Shown: positions 56,274 through 64,000 of the stretch, one piece after another
Layout: each line of letters begins with the position of its first letter
Position numbering within the stretch: position 1 is the stretch's first letter
NCBI GenBank assembly: GCA_964619885.1
Contig: CAZUGA010000023.1
Span: 1 to 64,000, forward strand
Direction: 5' to 3'
DNA from: CAZUGA01 sp964619885
Lineage (GTDB): Bacteria; Pseudomonadota; Gammaproteobacteria; Methylococcales; UBA1147
DNA length: 64,000 nucleotides
The notes under the pieces: generated by a model
Database searches by the model: none
What the model was told of the DNA's origin: nothing
The model's input: the letters and a program-made list of their open reading frames with translations, nothing else
Program-made: the position numbers and the translations under genes

Positions 56274-57172
56274 AAAAAATTTTCCTAATATTGCTTTTCG
56301 CTAATATTGTTTATTTGATGTGGGAGATCACCATGGGGCATCATGATGTTCAATCATCAAATGTTTCAGCGGATAATGGTACGAAGAGGCATCGAATTGT
56401 GTTGGTTGATGAAATACTTGCATCGAACGCAAATGATTCTGAATCTAATGAGGTTTTGGAAATCGAAACTTTGAATACCGTTATTGCGTCATCAAAAACA
56501 TCAATTGCTGACCTACCCGAATTTAATACTGCATTGATCTCTGCTTCCGTCGAGAATGTGCTGTTATCTAACGTCAAGGACGATCTCGAACAAGAAAGCA
56601 AAAGGATACTCAGTAATAAAGGGCGAAACAGGTTGCTCGATGACGTCACGCAGCCGTCTATTGATGGCGCAGTAGAGCAATCACTGGATCTTAGCGTCAA
56701 AGCTCCATTTTGTTATCGAGTAGGTCCTTGGACATCCAGATCGTCAATTAAAAAAGTAGCAAATGGGTTGTTTCGCAAGGGGTATACTTCAGATAGCCAA
56801 TCGAAGTTGGTTGACCTTAAGACTGGATATATGGTGTATCTACCGGCTGCCGCCAGTTACGCAGATTCCCGTAAAAATCTTAGAAATTTGAGAGATAAAG
56901 GTTTAAAAGATGTTTGGATTTTTAAAAAAGGGGAGGAACGGGGAACCATTTCGCTGGGCCGTTTTAAAGAACGCGAACGCGCGATTTCGATGAAAAAGCA
57001 ATTGCAGAGTATTAGCGTAAATGCCCGTATTAAAGCCACATATGCAAAAAAGAAAGGTTATTTTTTAACATTCCGCTGGCAAGGCCCAACGCCAGAAATC
57101 AAGAAAGTGATAGAAGACGCGGGAGCTACGACGGACGGGTTGGAACGACTACCATTGAAAAATTGTAGCTAA
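56270..57172 (+). CDS. SPOR-domain protein
   Basis: 300 residues. A short N-terminal membrane segment (FLILLFANIVYLMWEITMG) suggests anchoring to the inner membrane, followed by a Ser/Asn/Glu-rich linker and a C-terminal SPOR domain (CYRVGPWTSRSSIKKVANGL, YMVYLPAAASYADSRKNLR, GTISLGRFKERERAISMKKQL) that binds denuded peptidoglycan at division sites. The birA-coaX-SPOR order recurs in gammaproteobacteria. Exact role unknown. Confidence 0.82.
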   Translation: MKKIFLILLFANIVYLMWEITMGHHDVQSSNVSADNGTKRHRIVLVDEILASNANDSESNEVLEIETLNTVIASSKTSIADLPEFNTALISASVENVLLSNVKDDLEQESKRILSNKGRNRLLDDVTQPSIDGAVEQSLDLSVKAPFCYRVGPWTSRSSIKKVANGLFRKGYTSDSQSKLVDLKTGYMVYLPAAASYADSRKNLRNLRDKGLKDVWIFKKGEERGTISLGRFKERERAISMKKQLQSISVNARIKATYAKKKGYFLTFRWQGPTPEIKKVIEDAGATTDGLERLPLKNCS

Positions 57173-57182
57173 CAAGCTCCGC

Positions 57183-58169
57183 TTATTGTGATACGAGGTT
57201 TCGGTAGCGTTCAGAATAGGACACAGCAATAAAAATAAAAAACTGCGTGCCGAAAATTAGTGATGCCAGCAGTAAATGGACCGGTTGGGCTGCTGCTGGG
57301 ATTGCGAAACGGTCCATTGTCACTCCTGTGGCAATGGCAATGACAATCAATAAAGCGAGCGTAGTTGCTGCCCGGGCCAGAATACATGTGGCGTCTATTT
57401 TTCCGCGTAAATTCCAAATCAGCCAAGCATTTGTTGCTAATATCACTGCTGAAAAAGTTCGATGGATGTAAAAGATCAACGGGAATTGCTCTGACCATCG
57501 GTCGCGGTTTTCATGGTTAAACTGTTCCGCGATAATATCAACTGCCTCCCGAATCTGGGTTCCCATCACGATTTGGATCAAGGTCATCCCCATCGCAACT
57601 AGCATGATGGTTTTGAATCGGCTGTCTACTGCAGAAGTGTCTATAGTTTCGACCAATCCCTTTTGCGAGCGTGTAATGGTATAGATCAACATTGCGACGA
57701 TACACAATGCCACAATCATGTGTACAGTAATCAATACCGGTCGTAGATTGCTGCCGACTACAACAGCGCCTAACCAGCCCTGAAATCCAACCAAGAAAAA
57801 CACAGTTAACGATAGAAAAAAAATGGTCTTGTCTGTCTTAATGAATGGCCAAGCAAAAATTACAGTAAGTAATATCAGAAAGCCAATACACACACCAATC
57901 AACCTATTAATATATTCGGTCCATGTTTTAGTGGCATTAAAACGTGTGTCTGCGTAACCTCGGTCCGCGTACATTCGTTGGTAATTGTGGGGTAATTGCG
58001 ATTCCATCGTTGGAGGAATCCATCGGTCGAAGCAAGTTGGCCAGTCTGGACAACCCATACCTGCTCCGGAGGCGCGAACAACGCCGCCTACCAGAATAAG
58101 AAAATAAACCGCAAAAATGGTAAGGGTGCCTATACGGCGATAGTTACTAATGTAGGGCAAATCGTTCAT
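57183..58169 (-). CDS. ctaA: heme A synthase (COX15/CtaA family)
   Basis: 328 residues with about eight membrane segments. The conserved GGVVRASGAGMGCPDWPTCF, HMIVALCIVAMLIY, VMGTQIREAVD and FYIHRTFSAVILATNAWLIW carry the heme-ligand His residues and Cys pair. It oxidises heme O to heme A, so the organism should possess an aa3-type or related cytochrome oxidase and respire aerobically. Ends 10 bases from the convergent SPOR gene. Confidence 0.93.
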   Translation of the reverse strand: MNDLPYISNYRRIGTLTIFAVYFLILVGGVVRASGAGMGCPDWPTCFDRWIPPTMESQLPHNYQRMYADRGYADTRFNATKTWTEYINRLIGVCIGFLILLTVIFAWPFIKTDKTIFFLSLTVFFLVGFQGWLGAVVVGSNLRPVLITVHMIVALCIVAMLIYTITRSQKGLVETIDTSAVDSRFKTIMLVAMGMTLIQIVMGTQIREAVDIIAEQFNHENRDRWSEQFPLIFYIHRTFSAVILATNAWLIWNLRGKIDATCILARAATTLALLIVIAIATGVTMDRFAIPAAAQPVHLLLASLIFGTQFFIFIAVSYSERYRNLVSQ

Positions 58170-58565
58170 GTCCTTGCTGCACTGAAGTTGAAGCTGGCTA
58201 GCTTACTTGAAAGGTTGGTATTAGATCAATGCTGCAACGTGCCGGTGTTGAATACGCAATTTAGAGAATGGCTAAGCAGGTCGCCAAATTAAGGGTTCAG
58301 GCGCGCAAAAAGTACATAATTGGTTTGGAAATTGAAGAAGTTGGATATACGACTTTGTGTCATGGGTGGTCGTTGCGATGTAAGCATAGAATACAAACAT
58401 CTCCATATCACCATTAAGATACAAAATGGGCATTCTAATATTGGGATCCCTCATCAGATGTTAAAAAGAAGTTGACAATAGTGAGTGGTTCAATAAACCG
58501 CCCGTACGGAATGTGGGGATTAAACGGCATGGGTAAGCAGTAAACAGATCTTTAGAATTTCTTTG
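58170..58565. other. gene-free interval between AlkB-type gene and heme A synthase
   Basis: 396 bases, both flanking genes on the minus strand. It presumably carries the heme A synthase promoter. I see no supported gene or strong hairpin. Confidence 0.45.
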
Positions 58566-59654
58566 TTATGCCTTGGTCAATCCGCGTGATTCCAGTTCTT
58601 TGATCGCCAAGTCCTGATATCGGTTGTTCAGGAAAACAGTAAAAAACACCATTGCGAAATACCCATAGGGTAGCTTCGGGCTTTCCGAACGGTGGCGAAG
58701 CTGTGGATAGGGGAGGGTCGGGGCTTGATGATGGTCGGTATGGCGAGACAAGCCGACCAGGGTATATAACGTAAACCAAGAGTCGGTATCCCATGATAAC
58801 TGCTTACCGGTATTTCCGGTACATTGGGATAAACCCCAGTGTTGGATGTAGTTGACGGTTTCAAGTTTGTGTATAGCGGCGTATGCTTGTATCGCGAAAG
58901 CGATTAGTGTGATCGGTCCAAAATACCAAATGATGCCAACTGCGAGTCCGCATTCAACCAAAAGTCCCTGTACCACGTGGTGTTGTAGGAAACGTCGATG
59001 TGGCGATCTATGAGTAAATAAGCCCAGTCTTTCGTTCTCCAACCGCCAAGCGCTTTTGAATTGAGCCGGAACCGTTCTGCGCCAGAATGCTTGAAAGCTT
59101 TCACCCAATTGCGCGGTAGCGGGATCATTTTCGGTCCCGACTTTGCGATGGTGGCCGCGGATATGCTCTGTCGCGAAATGTTCGTAGCATTCTAGTGTAA
59201 GTAGTAATCGACCGAGGACCTTGAAATGGGGTTGTTTGCGGTGGATCAACTCGTGTGCGACGACGATCCCGGAGAAACTTGAGCTGGTCCCGATCACGAT
59301 CTTGATTGCGAACAGATTGCAGACGGTTGTGAATAATTCGTTACCGGTGGTCCAGCTGAGTTGGCTGGCCATAATCAACAGCATTGCGATGTTTCCGAAT
59401 TGCAACGCCGACAACAGGTAGAGTATTGCGTCAAACTGATCGGCGGTAAAACTGGCGTCGGTCGTTTTCTTGACTTGTGGGCTGTAAAGGTCAGCCAACA
59501 CCGTTAGCCAAACAGGAATAACCCAATACAACGCGGTCCAACCCGGGTGTGGTCCGCTGACCAAAAAACTAAACGCGTAGACCGGTAATATCAGGCATAG
59601 CAAATGCGGGGACGGTTTGAGCCCGTTGAGCCATCTTGATTGCTCGATGGTCAT
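58566..59654 (-). CDS. AlkB-type integral-membrane diiron monooxygenase (alkane 1-monooxygenase family)
   Basis: 362 residues with several membrane segments. Three histidine boxes fit AlkB: HELIH (about 134-138), EHIRGHH (about 163-169) and SRHTDHH (about 303-309), plus NYIQHWGL in place of the usual NYxEHYGL. Membership is clear, but the altered fourth motif and the neighbouring carbamoyltransferase/HDO genes leave open whether the substrate is an alkane or a fatty-acyl or natural-product chain. The ATG at 59654 follows GAGAAT; a TTG at 59687 would add 11 residues. No rubredoxin gene is seen nearby. Confidence 0.85.
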   Translation of the reverse strand: MTIEQSRWLNGLKPSPHLLCLILPVYAFSFLVSGPHPGWTALYWVIPVWLTVLADLYSPQVKKTTDASFTADQFDAILYLLSALQFGNIAMLLIMASQLSWTTGNELFTTVCNLFAIKIVIGTSSSFSGIVVAHELIHRKQPHFKVLGRLLLTLECYEHFATEHIRGHHRKVGTENDPATAQLGESFQAFWRRTVPAQFKSAWRLENERLGLFTHRSPHRRFLQHHVVQGLLVECGLAVGIIWYFGPITLIAFAIQAYAAIHKLETVNYIQHWGLSQCTGNTGKQLSWDTDSWFTLYTLVGLSRHTDHHQAPTLPYPQLRHRSESPKLPYGYFAMVFFTVFLNNRYQDLAIKELESRGLTKA

Positions 59655-59816
59655 ATTCTCGATATTGTAATTGTTATGAACCTGCAAATTGGTTTTATTG
59701 CATTAATTTTGGCTATTGTCGAGACTAGTATTTTCACATTCGGCAAGGTCTGTCAAGTTGATGGTTGGCTACTTTGAGTTGAATTGGGATACGGATACCA
59801 TCGGTGAATTGAATCA

Positions 59817-61565
59817 ATGAAGCACGAATATTACATCGGATTATCCGTGACCTATCACGACTCAGCTATAGCAATTGTCGATTGGAACCGAGATGTGATA
59901 TTCGCCGAAGCGACCGAACGCCAATTGCAGATCAAGCGCGCGTTGAATTGCGAACCGGATAGTTTGCATTGGATGGCCGAAGTATTACGTACGTATTGCG
60001 ATGATGGTGCCAGTTTTAGAATTGGCCTGAACTGGAATAAACGGCGGCCATTTTACGAATATTTTTGCGCGCTATCCGATTATTTCACACCCCAGGGATT
60101 ACTGCGGAAGCGTTTTGAAAACCACTCGACCTTTTTGGAAAAATACAAATTATTCCACATGCTGGCCTGCCAAACCCGCAGTATGGCGCAGGGCGGTGTC
60201 AATTTAGCCCGAATACTCAAGGAAGCCTATCCCAATAGCAAGATCACGTTCGAACATTTTGATCATCATCTAACCCACGCGGCCGCAGCTTGCTTTGGCA
60301 GCCCGTTTGACGAAGCTGTGTGTTTGGTTGTCGATTCTTTCGGAGAGAAAGGCTCACTGGCGGTATATCGGTACAGGCAGGGCCGGCTGAATCTGTATAA
60401 CCAATTATCTGGTATCGAAAGCTTGGGTTTTTTTTATATGAAGTTGACCGAAATGTGTGGCTTCGATTGGCTGGAAGGTGAAGAATGGAAGGTGATGGGG
60501 CTGGCCGCTTACGGCGAACTGGATGTAGAGATTTACCGGATTTTTCAAGAGATGATCTGTGTTAATGGTTTGTCCTTGCAGCAAAATTTAACTTCGGTTT
60601 GCACCGGATTACGTGAAATTGGCGCGATGATCGATGGTCAAGATCACGTGCAGCGCGCTAATCTAGCTTTTACCGGCCAATATTTTTTTTCTGAATTGAT
60701 GAGGCAGTTGGTTAACGCGGTCTACGATCTTGGGTTTTCGCGCAATCTGGTTTTGTGCGGTGGTTGTGCGTTAAATTCCTCGTTCAATGGTCAAATATTG
60801 GATCTCACCAGATTTGATGCACTGCATGTTCCGTCTGCGCCAGCCGATGACGGGACGGCAATGGGAGCCGCGTTTCTCGCTCACGACGAGGTACGGCAGC
60901 GGCCATCACGGTTCAATCGAATGAATTTGACGCCATATTTGGGATCAAGTATGTCGGACGACGCGGTTGAAAGGCTGGTACGTTTCAGCGGGGGCTTGGA
61001 GGTTAAACATCTGCCTGGGACGATTTGTACGGAAACGGCGAAACTACTTTCCGAAGGTAAGTTAGTGGCATGGGTGCAAGACCGGGCAGAATTTGGCCCG
61101 AGGGCACTAGGAAATCGTTCAATTTTGGCGGATCCTCGCGATCCCGGGATGAAGGATAAAATCAATGCGATGGTAAAATTTCGCGAAGAATTTCGCCCTT
61201 TTGCCCCGGCGATATTGCACGAATATGGGGAGCAATATTTCGAAAATTATCAGGAGTCCCGCTATATGGAGCGTAGCCTGAAGTTTAAGGCAGCGGTTAA
61301 AGACTTGATTCCGGCCGTCGTGCACGTCGATCAAACGGGGCGTTTGCAAACGGTAAAGCCGGAGTGGAATCAGCGTTTTTATCAGTTGATACGAGAATTC
61401 AATGAAATCACTAACATCCCCGTTTTGCTCAACACCAGTTTTAATATCATGGGTAAACCAATGGTGCATTCAGTTGAAGATGCGGTTGGTGTATTGCTGA
61501 CCACCGGTTTAGATGCGTTGGTGATCGATGAAACGCTATTTTATAAACCGGGGACAGATTCTTGA
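59817..61565 (+). CDS. NodU/CmcH-family carbamoyltransferase
   Basis: 582 residues, O-carbamoyltransferase of secondary metabolism. The N-terminal YrdC-independent ATPase-like domain has GLSVTYHDSAIAIVDW, the metal-binding HFDHHLTHAAAA and VVDSFGEKGSLA. The C-terminal domain has the signature WVQDRAEFGPRALGNRSILA and LNTSFNIMGKPMVHSVEDA. It uses carbamoyl phosphate and ATP to carbamoylate a hydroxyl group. Divergent from the AlkB gene by about 160 bases and overlapping the next gene by 4 bases. The acceptor is not identifiable here. Confidence 0.88.
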   Translation: MKHEYYIGLSVTYHDSAIAIVDWNRDVIFAEATERQLQIKRALNCEPDSLHWMAEVLRTYCDDGASFRIGLNWNKRRPFYEYFCALSDYFTPQGLLRKRFENHSTFLEKYKLFHMLACQTRSMAQGGVNLARILKEAYPNSKITFEHFDHHLTHAAAACFGSPFDEAVCLVVDSFGEKGSLAVYRYRQGRLNLYNQLSGIESLGFFYMKLTEMCGFDWLEGEEWKVMGLAAYGELDVEIYRIFQEMICVNGLSLQQNLTSVCTGLREIGAMIDGQDHVQRANLAFTGQYFFSELMRQLVNAVYDLGFSRNLVLCGGCALNSSFNGQILDLTRFDALHVPSAPADDGTAMGAAFLAHDEVRQRPSRFNRMNLTPYLGSSMSDDAVERLVRFSGGLEVKHLPGTICTETAKLLSEGKLVAWVQDRAEFGPRALGNRSILADPRDPGMKDKINAMVKFREEFRPFAPAILHEYGEQYFENYQESRYMERSLKFKAAVKDLIPAVVHVDQTGRLQTVKPEWNQRFYQLIREFNEITNIPVLLNTSFNIMGKPMVHSVEDAVGVLLTTGLDALVIDETLFYKPGTDS

Positions 61566-63751
61566 TTGCGGAACCGTTGTTAGACCAGGAAGAATCGATT
61601 GATGTATCTGGTAATACTCGCTATCGCCGCTTGTTTTATCAGTTGATCAACGTGGAGCGCTTTCCGAGTGTTGCGAATGAGGCTAAAGCTGAACTCAACG
61701 GGTATTTAGAAAAGTTGGCGCAACGCCATAAATCAAATACGGATCTCCTCGTCAGCAAAAAAGCAATACTCGATTATTTTGAAAAAAAAACCAGAAAATT
61801 CCCGATCGAGGAGCCCTTGAACGCCGCACAATGTGCCTATGTTTTACAGCAATATGCGCCTCTAGCATTGACCGAAGCGTCTTGGCTAGAATCTTCGTTT
61901 CAAGCGGTAAACGGTCATACCGAAGTTTCGGCTGCATTGTTTCAAATATATCGCAGATTGACGTCGGGCGTTCGAAAAGGATCGGCCACTCGTGACTATC
62001 GATATTTATTGCAGCAATACGGTCTAACTTTACCGGCCGTTTATACCCATTCTTTCAGCCTGCAACCGGATGTGGCGGATGCTTCTTTCCACACTCCCGT
62101 GATCCAACAGAGTCTGGCGCTTTATAGTCGGACATATTTGGCCGAAATTATTGGCTATACCCTTGCACGGGCTTTTAATCCTTCTTTTCTTGGTTTGTTG
62201 TCCAGGTCGACTACATCTGCCAATTCCTCGTTGGCAGTTAGACAAGAGCAGATATTTGCGTTCGGCGGGGCGGGTCAGGAAACACAAACCATTGGATTGG
62301 CAGCTGTGGGCAGCTATTTGGATTCGTTTACCAACTTAGAAGAAATCAATTTTCAATATCGCAAGATTTGGTTGGGAATAGGGCTGTACGAGTCGCTCAT
62401 CGATTCTTTCGGATCGCGTTTGTTGAAGCAACTTGGTTCAATGCCAAATTCGGCTGATGGGGTTTTGGCGGTGTTTCGTCGAAAGGCCAAGTACGCAAAA
62501 GGGCACCACGGACATATTTGCGTCGGCGACAAAACGCTGGACCAATGGTTTGAGGATGGGATAAGCGATGGGCAGGCGTTTTTGGACGGGCTGGTTGGGT
62601 CAAAATACGTTGATACGGATCAACCTGAAAACAGTCGTTTTATCAACGAGATTACAAGCCCGAATGGATTGATGTTTGGTGTATTCAGCGCCTCCGAAAT
62701 AGAGATAATATTGCGCTGGCTCCGAACTAATTCAAATAATCTTGGAAGGCCAGCCCCTGTAGATATCAATGCATTTCGCTGGTTAGAGGTTTCCGCGTCA
62801 TCCAATCAGAGCCGGACTTCGATTAAAAAGTTGTCGAACCGAGAATTGTATTACCGCCTAATAAATATGGAATTCCACCGGGATGTTTTACCGATGGCAA
62901 GGTCGTATGTCGTTCGGTGCCTGCGCAAAGCCAAGGTTCAGGCAAAAATATCGAAGCGAGATCGGTGCATTCCATACAAGCATGAACAATTTCATCGATT
63001 TATCGAAGCGTCGTACCAGCGTGAAATGGACGCGTATCAACCAATTACGGGTCGTCCGAGGTTCGGTAAAAACGTTTATATTTGGGCGGTCGAACAATTT
63101 GCGCCGACATTGCTCGTAGATGGTTGCTGGTTGCAATATTTTCATAGAGTGAAGGTAGTAAACCCCGAAATAGGTGGACGGTTATGGTCGATCTATGCGG
63201 ATGAGATTGGTAATGGCCGGTCTCCTGAAAATCATCCAAACGTTTACCGCCGGTTACTCCAGAAACTGAAGGTAGACTTACCGGCGTTTGATACCCGTGA
63301 ATTTTCTGAACACCAAGGTTTTGCGGATTCTGCTTTTGACCTGCCAGTTTATTTTCTGGCGATTTCGCAATTTCCACAAAGCTATCTTCCAGAAATTCTG
63401 GGATTGAATATGGCCATTGAATTGAGTGGTTTGGGTGCTGTTTATATGCGTCTGGCCGAGTCGTTGGAATATTGGGGAATCGACGCCCAAATCGTCCGTC
63501 TGCATTTATCTATAGACAATTTGGCTTCGGGTCATTCGGCGCTCGCCAAGGAATCTATTGGATTGTACCTGGATCAAATACGTGTAAATAGCGGTGAGGT
63601 AGAAATGCAGCGACAATGGCAGCGAATCTGGACCGGCTATTTGTCCCTGGGTACGGTTCCCACGGTATTCAAGTTAGGATTGTTTTGGCATTATATAATG
63701 CGTTTCGGTCGGCATAGTCTGTGGCGACGATGTTTGGGTGGGAACGCGTGA
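61562..63751 (+). CDS. tandem heme-oxygenase-like diiron (HDO) family protein
   Basis: 729 residues, iron-containing redox enzyme family (PF14518-like), not a kinase or permease. Two related halves: about 20-290 (YRRLFYQLINVERF, LLQQYGLTLPA, PVIQQSLAL, LAEIIG) and about 428-725 (LYYRLINMEFHRD, LLQKLKVDLPA, PVYFLAISQ, LPEILG). The second half keeps a likely metal motif HxxxDN(x4)GH with H648, D652, H658 and E611; the first half has E195 but no H-D-H counterpart. HDO enzymes do N-oxygenation, C-C cleavage and decarboxylation. The start is TTG, overlapping the carbamoyltransferase stop by 4 bases, so the two are cotranslated. Reaction unknown. Confidence 0.7.
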   Translation: MIAEPLLDQEESIDVSGNTRYRRLFYQLINVERFPSVANEAKAELNGYLEKLAQRHKSNTDLLVSKKAILDYFEKKTRKFPIEEPLNAAQCAYVLQQYAPLALTEASWLESSFQAVNGHTEVSAALFQIYRRLTSGVRKGSATRDYRYLLQQYGLTLPAVYTHSFSLQPDVADASFHTPVIQQSLALYSRTYLAEIIGYTLARAFNPSFLGLLSRSTTSANSSLAVRQEQIFAFGGAGQETQTIGLAAVGSYLDSFTNLEEINFQYRKIWLGIGLYESLIDSFGSRLLKQLGSMPNSADGVLAVFRRKAKYAKGHHGHICVGDKTLDQWFEDGISDGQAFLDGLVGSKYVDTDQPENSRFINEITSPNGLMFGVFSASEIEIILRWLRTNSNNLGRPAPVDINAFRWLEVSASSNQSRTSIKKLSNRELYYRLINMEFHRDVLPMARSYVVRCLRKAKVQAKISKRDRCIPYKHEQFHRFIEASYQREMDAYQPITGRPRFGKNVYIWAVEQFAPTLLVDGCWLQYFHRVKVVNPEIGGRLWSIYADEIGNGRSPENHPNVYRRLLQKLKVDLPAFDTREFSEHQGFADSAFDLPVYFLAISQFPQSYLPEILGLNMAIELSGLGAVYMRLAESLEYWGIDAQIVRLHLSIDNLASGHSALAKESIGLYLDQIRVNSGEVEMQRQWQRIWTGYLSLGTVPTVFKLGLFWHYIMRFGRHSLWRRCLGGNA

Positions 63752-63759
63752 AAGAATAG

Positions 63760-63800
63760 ATTAAGCAACCATCTTTCGGGTCGCCGTATGTTGCTTTAAT
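63760..63800. repeat. inverted repeat between the HDO gene and the LOG gene
   Basis: ATTAAGCAAC (63760-63769) pairs with GTTGCTTTAAT (63790-63800) with one bulge and a 20-base loop, 9 bases after the HDO stop. May be a terminator or an operator; the right arm is followed by GATTTATTTG, not a clean T-run. Confidence 0.4.
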
Positions 63801-63845
63801 GATTTATTTGATAGATTAACGCGTCCGTTAACAAAGAGAATTAAT

Positions 63846-64000
63846 ATGCAATCCATTTGTGTATTTTGTGGTTCGTCGCTGGGTGACGAGGCCGAATTTT
63901 CAGTTGCGACCCGCAATTTGGCGGCGACGTTGGTCGGGCAGAATTTCGGAATTGTCTACGGAGCGGCGAGCGTCGGGTTAATGGGGTTGTTGGCGGACGA
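63846..64000 (+). CDS. LOG-family protein (cytokinin riboside 5'-monophosphate phosphoribohydrolase-like), partial
   Basis: Only the first 51 codons are in the window; the gene runs off the right edge. MQSICVFCGSSLGDEAEFSVAT with FGIVYGAASVGLMGLLAD is the N-terminal Rossmann-like signature of TIGR00730 LOG proteins, which cleave nucleoside monophosphates to free base and ribose phosphate. Preceded by AAAGAGAA at suitable spacing. The missing PGGxGTxxE motif would be beyond the edge. Confidence 0.85.
   Translation, partial: MQSICVFCGSSLGDEAEFSVATRNLAATLVGQNFGIVYGAASVGLMGLLAD

Noticed and set aside
1..64000. CRISPR arrays, tRNA or rRNA genes, insertion sequences, prophage
   Set aside because: I found no regularly spaced repeats, cloverleaf-like sequence, transposase or phage structural gene; this was read by eye and a covariance-model scan could still find small RNAs.

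Overview
The window reads as a chromosomal segment of a flagellated, aerobic gammaproteobacterium. The support is gene content and order: rpsP-rimM-trmD-rplS after ffh, xerD, lpxA/lpxB, birA-coaX-SPOR protein, serA-serB, an flgMN/flgA/cheV/cheR/flgB-L flagellar block, a PomAB-type motor pair and a heme A synthase. Apart from two possible biosynthetic modules, nothing looks mobile. I saw no tRNA, rRNA, CRISPR array, insertion sequence or phage gene. I could not compute base composition or run any database search, so family calls rest on motifs and gene order.

Layout. (1) 15-8479, minus strand: a signalling block with a REC-PAS-GGDEF protein, a single-domain response regulator, a periplasmic ABC-type substrate-binding protein, a hybrid histidine kinase and a TonB-dependent receptor. 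(2) 8936-11187, minus: serB and serA, then a 0.9 kb gene-free gap. (3) 12109-17341, plus: acetoacetyl-CoA synthetase, then a flavin-dependent-halogenase-like enzyme with an LpxL-type acyltransferase. (4) 17456-31280: flgN, flgM and flgA (minus); cheV, cheR and flgBCDEFGHIJKL (plus). (5) 31785-41017: a six-domain giant glycosyltransferase, then fliC, flaG, fliD, fliS and fliT. (6) 41028-45428: a CcsA-like membrane protein, then ffh and the rpsP-rimM-trmD-rplS operon. (7) 45620-50547: xerD, then lpxA-gnnA-gnnB-lpxB. (8) 50696-57172: class I aldolase, motA/motB, a PilZ protein, birA, coaX and a SPOR protein. (9) 57183-64000: heme A synthase and an AlkB-type monooxygenase (minus), then a carbamoyltransferase, a duplicated heme-oxygenase-like diiron protein and the start of a LOG-family gene (plus).

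How they fit together. The flagellar genes show a readable promoter hierarchy: sigma-54-like elements before flgA, flgB and probably the giant glycosyltransferase, and sigma-28-like elements before flgM, cheV, flgK and fliC. The glycosyltransferase lies between flgL and fliC, which suggests glycosylation of the short flagellin. The lpxA-gnnA-gnnB-lpxB order predicts lipid A built on 2,3-diamino-2,3-dideoxyglucose. The most novel-looking parts are the carbamoyltransferase/duplicated HDO pair beside AlkB, the halogenase-like/acyltransferase pair, the giant glycosyltransferase, and a TonB receptor with a CXXCH motif.
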